This document shows positions 9,972 to 22,562 of a stretch of DNA of 64,000 nucleotides, piece after piece. How positions within the stretch are numbered: the stretch's first letter is position 1; every line of letters starts with the position of its first letter. This DNA comes from Dactylonectria macrodidyma (taxonomy: Eukaryota; Ascomycota; Sordariomycetes; Hypocreales; Nectriaceae), in NCBI GenBank assembly GCA_020744425.1, contig JAGMUV010000019.1:558001-622000 (forward strand). Reading direction: 5' to 3'. Under the pieces are notes generated by a model that ran no database searches, was not told where the DNA came from, and worked only from the letters and a program-made list of their open reading frames with translations. Both the position numbers and the translations under genes were made by a program.

Positions 9972-12297
9972 AGTTGTGGAAAGGTCGAAGGCTGCAGTGC
10001 ACAATGATAAATGGAGGATCCTGCAAACCATCTACTACTTAGGATGTACCATTAAAATCAGAATCGACCCTGCAAAGCGCCGGGGTTACCACCTATACCA
10101 TGGCCCCCGGGCAAGACATACACCGTGCACACCAATGACGTCTACATAGAAAAAGCAAATTAAATGACAATGCAATGGTCCAAGTTCATGTACAAATTTG
10201 CCGATAACACCCAGTGTATCTAGATATTGCAACTTTTTATTTAAATTCTTACACGGACTCAGACTACATCAACAAATCTATATATCAGATATTCTAACCT
10301 GATTTACCTACCCCAGACTCCGCGATTCTCTTCGCAACAGCCACGCACCCTGCGTGCGGCAGTGACATTTATAACCACAATAATGGAAGAGACACAACAT
10401 GTTTTGCGCATTCAATTTGATGAACCATCTTGTGAGCCAGCTTAAATACGGGATTGAGCAATACATTCATAGTTTGACGTCATGACGGCTGTTCTCAAGC
10501 AAGATATGAAGAAACCAACCACATCCCTCCGCCGCCGGCGCATGATAATCATGAACCACGACAGGCAACCTCTTGACGCAACTCAGACTAGCAAAAGAAG
10601 TGCTTCTAGTATTAGACCGAACAACTTTAATTCTTTCCTCGAGACTTCTCAAAGTTCGGAGCTGACCAGGATGCTCACAACATATCACCAAGTACTGGGG
10701 TCTCCGGGCGTGGAAGATGGCTTTTCATCAACATGCCCTTCCTCCTCGTGCAGGGCGGATTCTGAATTCACATGGACCTTCCACGAATGCTCAAACGCTG
10801 GTTACTCTCAGTCTTCAATTCGCTGGGAACGAGTGGCCTTTTAAGCGACCCAAGTCGGCTAGGGCCGCAATCAAGGTCCCGAAGAGGTGGTCAGCGCCTA
10901 ACCCTGATTGAAACCAGCCCCTGTCGGTCAATCTACTCGAGATTTCCTTCGGCTCGAGGGGATCGACGAAACCTCTTTGGGCCATGTGTCGGAAGCGATT
11001 GCTTGGCGAGGTTGGCCCTTCGTTGAGCATGGGTTCTACGCCGGGGAATCAAGGCTCTTTTGGGCTTTTTAACGGTAATTAATGAATTAGTTGTACCCTG
11101 TGTTTTTGTCGCTGACATTGTGGTTTGTTGTAGTCTGCCTAGACTTTTAAACTTAGTCAATCAACCTTCTGATTCCCCAATGACGTGTTTCCGGAACACT
11201 TCACACAAAACGTTATGCATAACTGTTTCGTTTAAAGTCCAGCCCATGCACGAACCGAATCATTGTTTTTGATCTTTTCCTGCGTTTTTCGTCCGCACCC
11301 TCTTTTCCTCCCTACCAGCTTGCCGCCCAGATCGGTAGATCCACCCACCTGTTACAATGACAAGACCCCTGGTCGAAGAACGCCCCTTGCCGAACATCTC
11401 GAAAATTCCCACCAATCGCTTATGACAGCACTGATCAAGAGTGAGGAGTCGGAGATCGGCCTCCCGCAAACTCTGTCGTGCCGATTAATTGGATTTTCGC
11501 GTTGTCATTGACGTCGAGGTTATAACGATGCTGAGAATCGCCCATCGGTCGACTATTCAATCGCGCCGCGTCTTCTCAATGAACCCAACAGTTCGTGAAC
11601 AAAAGATCGAACGGTTTTCCACTACTCATTAGCAGCATCTCGCCCCCCGTGGGGCTAAACCCCAAATAAGGCTCGTAGCCCGAGCCCTGAGACGTTCCGC
11701 GTGCCTGACAGACAGGGTTGTCAGGAAGAGCCTCATGGCAACCGGCCAACTCCAGTTTCTGCCCTGTCGACAACTCAACTTATTGCTTGCGCGTATCGTT
11801 AGGGGGACCGCTGTCTTGTTGCGGAAACGCCTAAACATTTTCGTTCTTGGCTCCAATGCAAGGCCCCTCTCCGTTTGCCAGGCCTAGGCGCCTACACCAC
11901 CCACCTGATACAAGCGACATCGCGGCCGTCTCCCCTGAGATGGATCGCGAGACGGCCGACAGATGAGATTTTCCCAGCAATTGTCGAGAGGCAAGGATCT
12001 AGTCGTTGGGATAATTGTAGCGAGAAGGCAACGCCCATAAATGCCCTCCTCCCCTTCCGCAAGGCCTAATCTGGTCTTCTTTCCTTCTTCATCCCATTCT
12101 TTACTTCGAGGTATTCAGTTCTCTTCACTGCAGCTGTCGCTTGCGCCCATTCTTTTCTTCCGTCTCTACGAGTCATTACATTCATTGCAAGCCCTGGTGG
12201 TTAGCTTTTTACCGTCTTTTCATTCTCTTCCACCAAGCTCCCAGCCAATCCCTATCCTCTTTTCGAGAAGCTCCAACGTCAAAAGACTCAAGCCACC
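9972..12297. other. Long intergenic region upstream of the AA9 gene
   Basis: No gene is recognised in 2.3 kb. A plus-strand open frame of 120 codons (10482-10844) lacks any recognisable feature and I leave it uncalled. The last 250 bp before 12298 are rich in C/T tracts and form the probable promoter and leader of the AA9 gene. Confidence 0.4.
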
Positions 12298-13485
12298 ATG
12301 CGTTCTTCATTCACCTCTCTTATGGCCCTGGCCGCCAGCGTCCCTGCTGTTCTGGCTCACTACAACTTCGAGGCTCTCATTGTCAACGGTGCTACGACGG
12401 AACCTTATGAATATGTCCGTCAGACTACCAACTCCAACTCTCCCATTGAGGATGTCACCTCGGCCAACATGGTCTGCAACGCGGGTGGCACCGACGCCGA
12501 CATTATGGCCAAGACGAGCACCCACAGCGTTGCTCCCGGTGACGAGGTCGGCTTCACCATCAACTCGGAGAGTGCGTACACCCTTTGTCTCATTCTATAA
12601 TCAGTGCTAACCTGGCTCATAGTCGGTCACCCCGGACCTCTTGCCGTCTACATGAGCAAGGCCCCTACCGGCACCGACGCCAATGCCTACGAGGGTGACG
12701 GCGACTGGTTCAAGGTGTACTCGCTGACCACCAGCGACATCACCGACGAGGGTCTCCAGTGGGCTACCTATGTCAACAACGCGGGCATCCACAACTTCAC
12801 CTTTGCCCTGCCCGACGACCTCGCTCCCGGTGACTACCTGATGCGCGCCGAGCACATCGGCCTCCACGCCGCCGGATCCGCTGGCGGTGCCCAGTTCTAC
12901 ATTGGCTGCGCCCAGCTGACCGTCACCGGCTCCGGCTCCGGCACTCCCACCGATGTCGTCTCGTTCCCCGGCGCCTACGACGGCACGGAGCCCGGTATCC
13001 TCATCGGCATCTACTACCCCGTGCCCACCAGCTACACCGCTCCCGGCCCCGCCGTCTGGCCCAACAACTGCGAGGACCACACTGCCAACTTTGCCGGCCA
13101 GTCCAGCGACGGCGACTGCACCGGCAGCACCGAGTCCGACTCCGGCTCTGACTCCGGTTCCGACTCCGGCAGCTCTGCCACCGATGCCGCGACTGAAGTT
13201 GCCACTGCCACGGCCACCGTCATCCCCATCGCCGCCTCCAGCACCGCTGCTGCCGCCGACAACACCCCCGTTGCCACTACCCCCGTCGCCTCGGTCCCCG
13301 TGACCACCTCCATCGTCGCTACCCCTGTCCAGGATGCTGCCACCAGCGCCGCCGAGGCCGACACGCCCGCTGCCACTGCTACCAGCTCCCCCGACACCTG
13401 TGCCGCCAAGCGCAGCGCCCGCAAGGCTCGTCGTGCTGCCAAGCGAGCTGCTAAGCGCGCTCTTCGTGAGAAGCGTGGCTTCTAA
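12298..13485 (+). CDS. AA9 lytic polysaccharide monooxygenase with basic C-terminal tail
   Basis: Two exons, 12298-12571 and 12623-13485, give 378 residues. The signal peptide covers residues 1-20 and cleavage exposes His21, the N-terminal copper ligand of the histidine brace. Other AA9 hallmarks are His94 in GHPGP (second copper ligand), His173 in RAEHIGLH, Gln182 and axial Tyr184 in AQFYIGC. Spacings match the family (His-x8-Gln-x-Tyr). The catalytic domain ends near residue 245. It is followed by a Ser/Asp/Gly linker, a long Thr/Ala/Pro/Val-rich disordered region, and a final Cys plus about 27 residues dominated by Arg, Lys and Ala. There is no CBM1 and no hydrophobic GPI tail. The enzyme would oxidatively cleave cellulose or another beta-glucan outside the cell. 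The basic tail may bind anionic surfaces (inference). Confidence 0.92.
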
Positions 13486-14323
13486 TTCATCTGAGAAATG
13501 ATGTTTGAATTGGCGAGTTTATGCCATCTCGAAATGGGTACACCGAAGAGGACTGCTACCCGAAGCATTGTACATGTTTTCTTGTAAATAGTGGTGATCG
13601 CTGTCACTGATTTCAGTGTAAGCCTATGTATAATATAAAAAACACCAATATTCGGTTGTTACCGAGTTAAATCTTATTTGTCATTTGCATGGATAGGTGA
13701 AACGATGTTCTGTAAATCAGCAAACCAAAGGTTTTGAGATCTGCTCAAGTGTGTCGAAAACTGTTTCGAACCAAATCCCTCAGGTTTACTGTTTTGCAAA
13801 CTATGCTCCGGGGTCCTTTGTAACATGAAGATTTGGTTGAGGAGTGTTCAGGCAAAGGAAACTCATTTCATTTTCCACATTGACGGTTTGATCATACATG
13901 CGTGGGAAACACCCCTACCCTACACCATTCAAACATCTCGGAGCGCTTTCATCATCCCCTTCAGTCGCGTTACCGACTGCTCTTCATGTCGCGCTGTCGG
14001 AATCGCACTCTCGTAGATGTCCTCTCCATATGTCTACAGAGTCCTACTTGTTAATGCTCAATCTAACATTAGAATGTCTCGTATCTACTCACGTGGCTGA
14101 TCAACCACAGGTCTACCTGATTCGGTGAGATTTTAGTTCAACGCCGCCACGATTGAGATGCAGCAAACAATCAGCCTCATCGAAAAGTAGCAGCCTAAAT
14201 CTCCCACCGCTAGACTCCTTGGTTTCGCCTACTTCCTCGCGCGTCTTTGTTCGTCACGTCTCTTACCGTCGCATCCTTTGTCGCATGGTTGCTCCCCGCG
14301 AGTTGACATCGCGACATCCCAAA
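13486..14323. other. Intergenic, no gene recognised
   Basis: The AA9 3' region and the promoter of the flavin monooxygenase gene. It contains AT-rich sequence near 13640 suitable for 3' end formation. No coding exon is seen. Confidence 0.45.
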
Positions 14324-16202
14324 ATGGACACTTCAAACGTGCATGTAGCCGTTATTGGCGCCGGTATGCCTGTCGCTTCTCAAGCCTATCTACTGTCTGC
14401 TAACTAGCGATCAAGGCCCTGCTGGCCTCGCCGCTATCAAGTCCATGGTAGACGAGGGCTTCAGCGTCACTGGCTTCGAGCGACGGCCAAACGCTGGTGG
14501 ACTGTGGGCTTTTTCGGAGAATCCCCAGTTCACCTCTGCGACGAAGAGCACCAAGACGCAGCTGAGCAAGTTCCTGGTGAGCCCTAGCGCGTCGACGCCA
14601 GAAAGGAATCGCAGGCTGACATGAATAGCTTCCGTTTAGCGATTTCCCAATGCCGGATGGTACAGTGATCTATTGACTGTGATCTGAGATTGAGCTGACA
14701 ACCTCTGGATAAGACTTCCCGCTGCATCCCAACGCTGCAAAGCTGGCTGAGTATTACCAGAGCTACGCGGAGCATTTCGACTTTATGAAGAAGATCGTTT
14801 TCAACGCTTCTGTTCGTTCGTTGTCGCGAACTGAAGACGACACCAAGTGGGCTCTTCAACTTGAAGGCGAGACTTCTCCTCGAGTATTTGACAAGGTCGT
14901 TGTCGCGACTGGCTCAGAGGTCACCCGAATCGTGCCTAATATAGACGGACTCAATCTTTTCGAGGGGCGCTTTCTTCACAGCCAAGAATACAAGAGGTAG
15001 GGGCTGTATGGCCGGATTGTTACGCTTTGGCAGCTGAACTCCAATCTAGACCGGAAGACTTTGCAGGTCAGAATGTCATCATCATTGGTCAGGGAAACAC
15101 AGCAGCAGACACAGCGGTGGTAGGTCATTCTTGGATCCCAAGGGACGGATTCTGGAAGAGATTCGTCAGTCAGCTAGTTGCATGAGCCTAACTCGACTCA
15201 TAGGACTTATCTGTTAACTCCAAGGTCTACTGGTCACATCGCCGCGGCGCTATGATCATCCCGCGGATGGTCGCCGGCGCGCGCTTCGACTCATTTGCAT
15301 CATGGAGAAAGACGCGCATCGGATTCTGGGTCAGCAAGGCGATGCCGGGCTTCCATCGATGGATCTTCAACCTGTTCTTCAGGCACATCGTTACGTCGAC
15401 GTGGGGCGACCTCGATCCAGCGTGGCGGCTCGACACAAACCCATACTATGCGACCACAATCTCTGGGTTGATGTTGAACGACGACATTGTCCCGGCGCTG
15501 CGGAATGGGAGAGTGACTTCGACGGCGGGAGTGCGCAGGGTCGTCGGGCCACGTGAGGTAGAGCTGGACGATGGGACGGTTGTTGAGGACGTTGATGCCA
15601 TCATCGCTTGCACGGGCTACGATAACACGCTTCAGGTCCTCGATGGCATCGTACACTACTCAAAACCCCATCCCGACGTGCGCCCAATAGCAGATCTATA
15701 CCAGGGCATCTTCCCGCTCGGATATACCGACTCGCTGGCCTGTCTCAACTACGCCATCGTCATGGATACGGCAGCCACCTGTCGAGAGCTAGCATCAATG
15801 GCCGTCGCGCAAGTCTGGGCCGGCAAGTCGCAGCTCCCGTCGGCAGAAGAAATGGAAGCCCAAGTACGCCGAAGTCAGGCCTGGTTCGTCAAACTCTCGC
15901 TCGAGACGCCGCTGCCCGTGTACGAAGGCACCACAGAGCCGCACGAGTGGCTCAAGTTCATCAATGAAACGGCCGGCACGGGCGTGTATGAGCGACTCGG
16001 CTGGACGATGCAGGGTATACGGTTCTGGTTGAGCGAGCCGAAGCTGTGCTCGTTGATGCAGTGGGGAGTCAACACGCCGCACATGTATCGCTTCTTCGAC
16101 ACGGGCAAGCGCAAGGCGTGGGATGGGGCTAGGGAAGCAATTCGGCATGCCAATCGTCTGAGCGATGCTGACCTTGCTGAGACCAAGTCCAAGACTTCTT
16201 GA
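14324..16202 (+). CDS. Flavin-containing monooxygenase (FMO-like)
   Basis: Six exons, 14324-14363, 14416-14576, 14629-14659, 14714-14996, 15050-15119 and 15204-16202, give 527 residues. The FAD-binding GxGxxG motif (VIGAGPAG, Gly12-Gly17) is formed only after removal of intron 1. The FMO signature FxGxxxHS is present as FEGRFLHSQEY (about residues 160-170), and the NADP-binding motif IGQGNTAAD lies at about 184-192, completed by splicing. Exon 3 is only 31 nt. The family oxidises soft nucleophiles (N, S) or acts as Baeyer-Villiger-type enzyme using NADPH and O2. There is no signal peptide and no membrane anchor. An upstream in-frame ATG at 14285 would add 13 residues; 14324 fits the Rossmann start better. 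No biosynthetic genes adjoin it, so its substrate is unknown. Confidence 0.9.
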
Positions 16203-19200
16203 ACTCTCGAGTTTGTGGTTAGGTCGACGGCTCTCTGGGTCAAACGTCCAACTTGTACTGGGATGGAGTTGGGATGGTCGGTAGAAGGAGGCTGCTGGAT
16301 AGCGAATTGGGGTTTAATTCTGGATTTTGTGAGTAAGAACGCTATGTATTTTCTGGATCTCTCCGTCTTTCTTCCCGTTGTTCATAGTAATACCTTGACG
16401 TTGGTCTATCAGCCATCGCGGAGAGGCCATCCGACCTCAATTCGTGACGCTCTCGTTCAGCCTTGGGGGATCTCGGTGTGTTCTCCGCCGAGATGGAGTG
16501 GGTGAACTCAATGCCAAGCAGAAAGGGGTCTTTGCGGAAATTGACTGCACAAGTCGGTCGACGAGAAGTGTGAAGTGCAGGGGTGGATACGAGAGTGAGA
16601 CGGGAACCGCAGGGTCTCTCTCTTCCTCTCTGTGCCTCTCTGTCTCATGGCCAGTCATCCGACGAGCTCGTCTATGTTACTGAATCCTTTGACATAATTG
16701 TCCCCCGCGCGCGTCATCTCAAAGATGGTGTTGGCTGACGCCTCTTGCGTGTTTGCCATAACCTCCAGCCTTTCGCGGCCTAGTCCCCAGCGCCTCTTGC
16801 TCAAGCGAAAGCCCCAGAGATTAGCGGGAAAGCCTAATAAACTCTCTAGAACATCGCAGGAAAAAAGGAATTATCTTTCAGTGATTTAGCAAGGACGCTT
16901 CGGAGGCCCCTAGCGACCAATGTTAGCTGGAGATCGTTCGGCTAGCCCTGGACCCCGTTTGCGCTGACTCGCGGTCGGTTTCCCGAAACGAAACGCGCGC
17001 TTGTGAATCTTTAGCTTTTGGGAGCTTTTCCTCCTCTTGCTTTTTTGACATCGGGGTTGAAAAGATGCGGACCCCAAGGCGGATAGGATCATGCCCCTTG
17101 AGGAAGGATCTACGCTCCCAGCCAATGCACGGGAGCTTTGACGAAGGAAGAGGAGCTAGGTGTAGGGCTGAGATGGATAATACAAGGCGACCTCCCATTG
17201 AAATGCACTGCGACGTATATGCGATGGTGTCATGCCATAGAGAGAGTTGGAACGCAGTAGAGAAGGGAGGGACGGCGACATCGGTCCGCGCCGAGTCAGG
17301 TTGCCAAGGCCGTCGAGATGTTGAAGCGTCTCATGCCTCTCTGCGTCCCATGTCTACATAGCACAGCTAATAAAGCCAGCCAGCCAGCCATTTTGCGGCA
17401 CAGGTGGCCCATATGGAACCCATGGATATGGAACACGCTAACAAAGCGACGCGGACGAGGAGCTATTCTCTTGGTCTGGCATACTAACTGCCGCTGTTGA
17501 CCCGACTTGGCAATGCTACCAGTAGTCGTGGCCCTACGAAACCTACTACTATAGAGGTCGCAACTATAAAATACCGAGGCCAAGGGAACCGGCCCGGTCA
17601 TGGTTGGGGAGAGAGGGGGAGAGACTTGTGCTTGGAGAGGTCGGAAGAAGTCTGCTAAGTGACAGGACTGCATCGTGTCAAAGTGTCCCCCTGCAGCTAA
17701 CATGACAGAAGATGTGTGTATTTTGGGGTAACTCCTGCAGAAGCCAGAGCAATGTCTGGTACCGTATGGCCGGGAAGATGCGAACGAGGTCGAATCAGCA
17801 CACTCGGCAGTCGTGTAGAGGTTAGAACCACCTGATGGAGGGTACGGAGGGTTGCATCAGGACGGTTGGCATATGTGAAGCACGGCCTCTCTCGGTTCCT
17901 GGCTGGATGAGCAGGGGTCAAGGCGATAGCCAAGGAAAAAGAGGGTGTGCTGGAGACAAGTGCTATTCGTACGATGGGGTGGACGCGACAGCCAACGATG
18001 AGAACGATGATGGAAGCTCATTTAATCTGTGTCGAAACCCGTGTAACGAACAAGGATATCTACAAAAAGGAGGGTCTCGATGAGGTGAGCATCCCAACAA
18101 GGCATGTGCCTGACATGGATGAGGTCTAATGCTTGTGGATGAGGTCTAATTCGGCCCCAACCTGTTTGGTGGGTGACTAGGAGAGGGGGGTGGCACCATC
18201 GAGCATCTGTCGAGACGGTGAGAGGCGATACAGACAAGAGAAACAGAGAGAGACGCCCATCAATTGTGTCACATTTGATCTTACACGTGGATGTTCCTCG
18301 GCATCATGATGAGAGGACGTAGTATGTCGGGATACTGGACCCGGTGAGGGAAAGCCTCGTTGCAGGAGGACGGCGTGGCGGCCAGAAGTGGGATAGAACG
18401 GGGAGAAGGTCGATAGTACGTGCATGGGGTGGCGGGGTCACTCTTGCGAGACAGATACGTAGGATACAGGTGATACGTAAGCTCTCGACGATAGGATGAG
18501 AAGACATGTGAATGTCAATGTGATGTCAATGCCAGCTTGGTGACTACTACGTACTGGATCGTTGGACATGAATTGATTGATCGATTGCTGATCTCAAGTG
18601 ACCACCTACCAACCGGGACAGCTAACGGTGGCTACGGGCTGCTAGTGGTTCAATCCACTGTGCGTGTTAGCGCTGGTCCCACTGCGAACGGAATACACAG
18701 ATCAACCAAAGCAGCGCCATCGAACAACGACGACGAAGCTCGCTTGTGTAGCGAATAGAATAGACTATAGCAAAACCTTCGTTGAATATAATACCCGTGG
18801 GTTCAGATGATCATTGACCCCCCGTGCAGCGGACGATGGCTGTGGACCCAATTCCATCCATACCTCCATAACCCACGGTGGAGAACACCCGGAGCATTGT
18901 GCCCCTATAGCGCGCTTCCCGCTGTGAACCGTCGCCTCCCCTGTAGCGTCTGGCGGTCCCCTGGCTAGGCCCTGGGTTGCGGGGTTTCTGGTGCGGTGAG
19001 AGAGAAGAACCGAGGGGGGTGAATTTGGGAGCCCGTGCGCGTGCCTTGGACTTTGGGTGCTGGGCCCCCTCCCCTCTCAACTGGCACACACACACACACA
19101 CCTTGAAAGCTGTTACGTTGGGTTTATGTAACAACATGACCTTTCTATGGCCAACACGACGACTTTTCCACAATTCCCCCAGAGTGTGACTGTTCACCTG

Positions 19201-21199
19201 TCTAAATCCCCAGATTCTCCAGAGTTTTTTTTCTTTGCTTCTGGCAGATGGGACTGTTCCACAAGGCGGACTCCGTTTTCCCCAGACTCTTTACGCGATC
19301 GTTGCAACAGTCTATCTCAACGACATGCCTCGGTTGAAGCAAAAGCAAAGCACATAAAAAACAAGCTCATTCTAGAACCCACAGGTGCCGTCGGGTCCGG
19401 ATACCGATCTGCTTCCACGTGCGCCACAGTAATATCCCAGCCCGACTACCTAGGCACAGGGGGATCGGGGGACAGAGCGCTGTGGCACAGGTTTCCTGCA
19501 TCGAGTTGGTCGTGATTGATGATGTTATGGCTTCTGTCAGCACCAAGACGGATAAAACAGGGGGGTCATCTGTTGTGGGTGGATTTGACACCTTGCCGGT
19601 TTTATTCTTAGTGAGCCCAGCCATGGCATCATCTCCCTTCCAAAAGGCTGCCCTCAAGTACGTCTTGGCTTTTGGCTAGGTATGTAGTGGACTGCCGAGA
19701 CCTAGATAGATTCCGTAGTGTCAACGGTATGACTGTCACACATTCACACATCGAACATAAACCAGGCGCGGCCACGCGGGAACAGGGGCACTAATATCGC
19801 GCCTCTGGGCTCATTCTGGGCTCTCTAGTCGCATCTTCTCGACTTCTGGACTCATCTCTAGACCTCTCTCGGTCTGGTCTCTCCTTCGCAGCGCTAATGT
19901 CTTGTCCCACAGTGGCGGAAAGGCCACATGAAATGCTCCCGTGTCAAGTCTGTGGTCGATGCCGCTAAACGTTGGCAGGGCTTCTCGACTTGCCTTTCCT
20001 GGCACCTCTCAGCCCTTTACCCACCACGCGCACCACGCGCCAAAATACTCCAACAAATCTCCAACGGTCTCCATCTAGGCCCTCCAATCCTCCAACCCAA
20101 GAATCCAAGTTAACCCATTCAACATCCTGGCCGCCACATTTCGGCCTTGCGGGTATGCTGCACCCGGCAGGAGTCGCCGTTGAACAATGCCAAGTCGATT
20201 CATTCGCACGTTCCACCTCCCTCTCTTATTGTGAAAGAGTCATGAACCTGTTCTTTGCTTCTCCATTTCTCCTCACTCCCAAGGACGGACCCCTCGTTCG
20301 CCAAATGGACACCCCACAACCCAACCCACCATAAACCCACCAGTCTACTGAAGCACGCCTCACCATTCTATCGATGATATGATGCGATTGCACAGACTTC
20401 AGCCACTGGTACGGCCACCAAGAAAATGCCACCGAGAGAGGACCATGTCCTCCGGATGCCAACCCGGCTAGTGTCGCCGGGATGCCGTCGCGAAAGCAAC
20501 AAAGGACGGAGTACTATACGCACTTCATAAGCATGTAGTCCAGAGCCAGCCCAGACTTTCGCGACTCTGTCCAGCAATAGGCCAAGACCACGCACAGGGG
20601 TCCTTATCCACATCCAACGGGGGTTTCCGTCCAGCTGCGCCATCTCCAATGCATCAACTGAGCCTCGGGCTGCTCTAGCGATATCCGCCGTTCCAGCCCT
20701 GGTCGACAGCCCCCAAGTTGCAGCTCTAGCCCGTTGATTCGACTACCCCCCTGGAAAGCAAGCGCAGTTCGTCACCATCCTGGACCTCGGAGTTTTGACG
20801 TGCAGTATGGGCTGGACACCCTCTTCCAAGTCGAGCTGCCCCCTTCTAAGACGGGCTTGCGCGACTCGGCCTGCTGGGGGGGGACATGCCCTGGTTGTGT
20901 CTGATAAGCTGCCATCTGCATATCCCCCAACCTGTCGGTCCGAGGCACACCTATCACATCAAACGTCTGCATGGCGCTCTTGATTTGGAAAATCTTGTAT
21001 CTATTAGGATTTCCCTCTTGAACATCCTCTCTGGTGTTTCGACTTGAAATCGCCATATCGCTTTGTTGTCGACTGGCTCGCCTTCACTGGCTTCTTATTC
21101 TCTTGACTACACCTACCTCGAATAATATATCACTCGACAGCAGCAACAACTCCGCTTACATGCCGAGGGCACAACCTCGTCCGCTCCTTTGACACAAAC
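16203..21199. other. 5-kb gene-poor region
   Basis: No protein family is recognised in this stretch on either strand, although open frames of 80-135 codons are common because of moderate GC content. Simple sequence includes a (CA)n run at about 19085-19101, a CAGC repeat near 17383-17400, and a 15-bp direct repeat (TGGATGAGGTCTAAT) at about 18116-18150. Its right end must include the promoter of the rhodopsin-like gene. Non-coding RNA cannot be excluded. Confidence 0.4.
19085..19101. repeat. (CA)n microsatellite
   Basis: A run of about eight CA dinucleotides in the gene-poor region. Confidence 0.8.
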
Positions 21200-22487
21200 A
21201 TGTCCATCTACTCGGACGCCCCCGATGCGAGGGCCTTTAGCCAGGATAAGCCCACGCTGCTGGTGTCGTGGTGGATCACCACCTTTTGCGCTGCCATCAT
21301 CGTGCTTCGTCTGAGCGGTCGCTATGTCCGCGTCGAGAAGCTGCTGCGCGAGGACAAGATTGTCGCCGGTGCTCTTTTGCCCCTGGTGATGCGGGCTGTC
21401 TGCGTGCACTTTGTGCTGAAATACGGAACGAACAATGTCAACCTCGATGGCCTCGACCTAACGGAGGATGAGATCAACAAGAGAGTCATTGGTAGTCGTC
21501 TCGTCATGGCCAGCCGTATCTTTTATGCCGCCGTGTAAGTTTCCTTCCTTCAGTCTCTTCTTCCCCATGGTCTAATAACAGGCTTTGTACAGACTGTGGA
21601 TCATCAAGTACACGACACTCGAGTTCTTCAGCCGCCTCGCCGGCGCAACTCGAAAGAAGCTACACGCCATGATCATCCTCGTCATGCGCTGGACCCTCGG
21701 CCTCACATTCATCGCCGTCATCGTCAGTGACCTGGCCGAATGCCAGCCCTTTTCGCACTACTGGCAGGTGACTCCCGACCCAGGCCCCAAGTGTCGGCAA
21801 GGCCTGGCCCAGATGCTCACCATGGGAGCGTGCAGCGTCGCCACCGACCTGGTACTCATCGCCTTTCCGATCCCTATTATTCTGTCTAGTCAGATTGCTA
21901 CCAAGCGCAAGGTGCTTCTTGTTATGCTCTTCAGTCTGGTCTTTGTTACGGTCGGCATCACCCTGTATCGGATGCCCAACATTATCTCGCACCAGGGCAG
22001 CCAGGTAGACCGGACCATGTGGGCGTCAGTCGAGATCCTCGCGGCGACGGGCGTAGGTAACACAGTCGCCCTGGGCTCATTCCTGCGAGACAGCGGTGTC
22101 AAACGCAAGAAGTTCAAGGGCTCCAACAGCTACTCTGGCTACTCGGGCTCGCGATCGCAGTCTCAACCAACAAAACTCACACGGACGGCCGTCAGCCGAT
22201 GGGATGACGAACTCGAGGACGGTCCACCGGTCAAGACCACAGAAGGCATCTGGGCAAGCAGCGGAGCGTCGCACACGACGTCCGAGTCCATCTCCAAGGC
22301 CGACGACGTGCGCAAGGACTCGTCCGAGAACCGACCCGTCAGCCCGACGCAGAGCCACGACTCGCTCATCACGCGAGACCAATTCCAGTTCCAGCAGCAG
22401 TCGATGGACCTGGCGCGGCCGGGGCCTGCCGTCGTGGCTGGGGACTCGCGGCAGGTGCAGCGCGCCAACCCAGCTACGAGGAGCTGA
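21200..22487 (+). CDS. Rhodopsin-like seven-helix fungal membrane protein
   Basis: Two exons, 21200-21534 and 21593-22487, give 409 residues. About seven hydrophobic segments occupy residues 20-285, with the family-typical FFSRLAGATRKK loop and the extracellular segment with Cys before GACSVATDLVLIAFPIPII (the TDL...P motif of the fungal rhodopsin-like/PTH11-related integral membrane family). There is no N-terminal CFEM domain. The cytosolic C-terminal 110 residues are hydrophilic, rich in Ser, Thr, Gln and Arg, with many potential phosphorylation sites (SGSRSQSQPTKLTRTAVSRW). These proteins are thought to be receptor-like, but ligands are mostly unknown. Confidence 0.85.
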
Positions 22488-22523
22488 GCTGAGGCTTACT
22501 AAGGATTTTGAGGGCGTTGGTGA

Positions 22524-22562
22524 TATGGATATGGATATGGATATGGCGATATGGCGATATGG
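22524..22562. repeat. ATGGAT/GATATG hexanucleotide microsatellite
   Basis: Four tandem units of a 6-bp motif are followed by two variant 8-bp units, just 3' of the rhodopsin-like gene. Confidence 0.75.

Noticed and set aside
10482..10844. 120-codon open frame between the anoctamin and AA9 genes
   Set aside because: No recognisable motif, AT-rich upstream context, and overlapping frames on the other strand. Not enough support for a gene.
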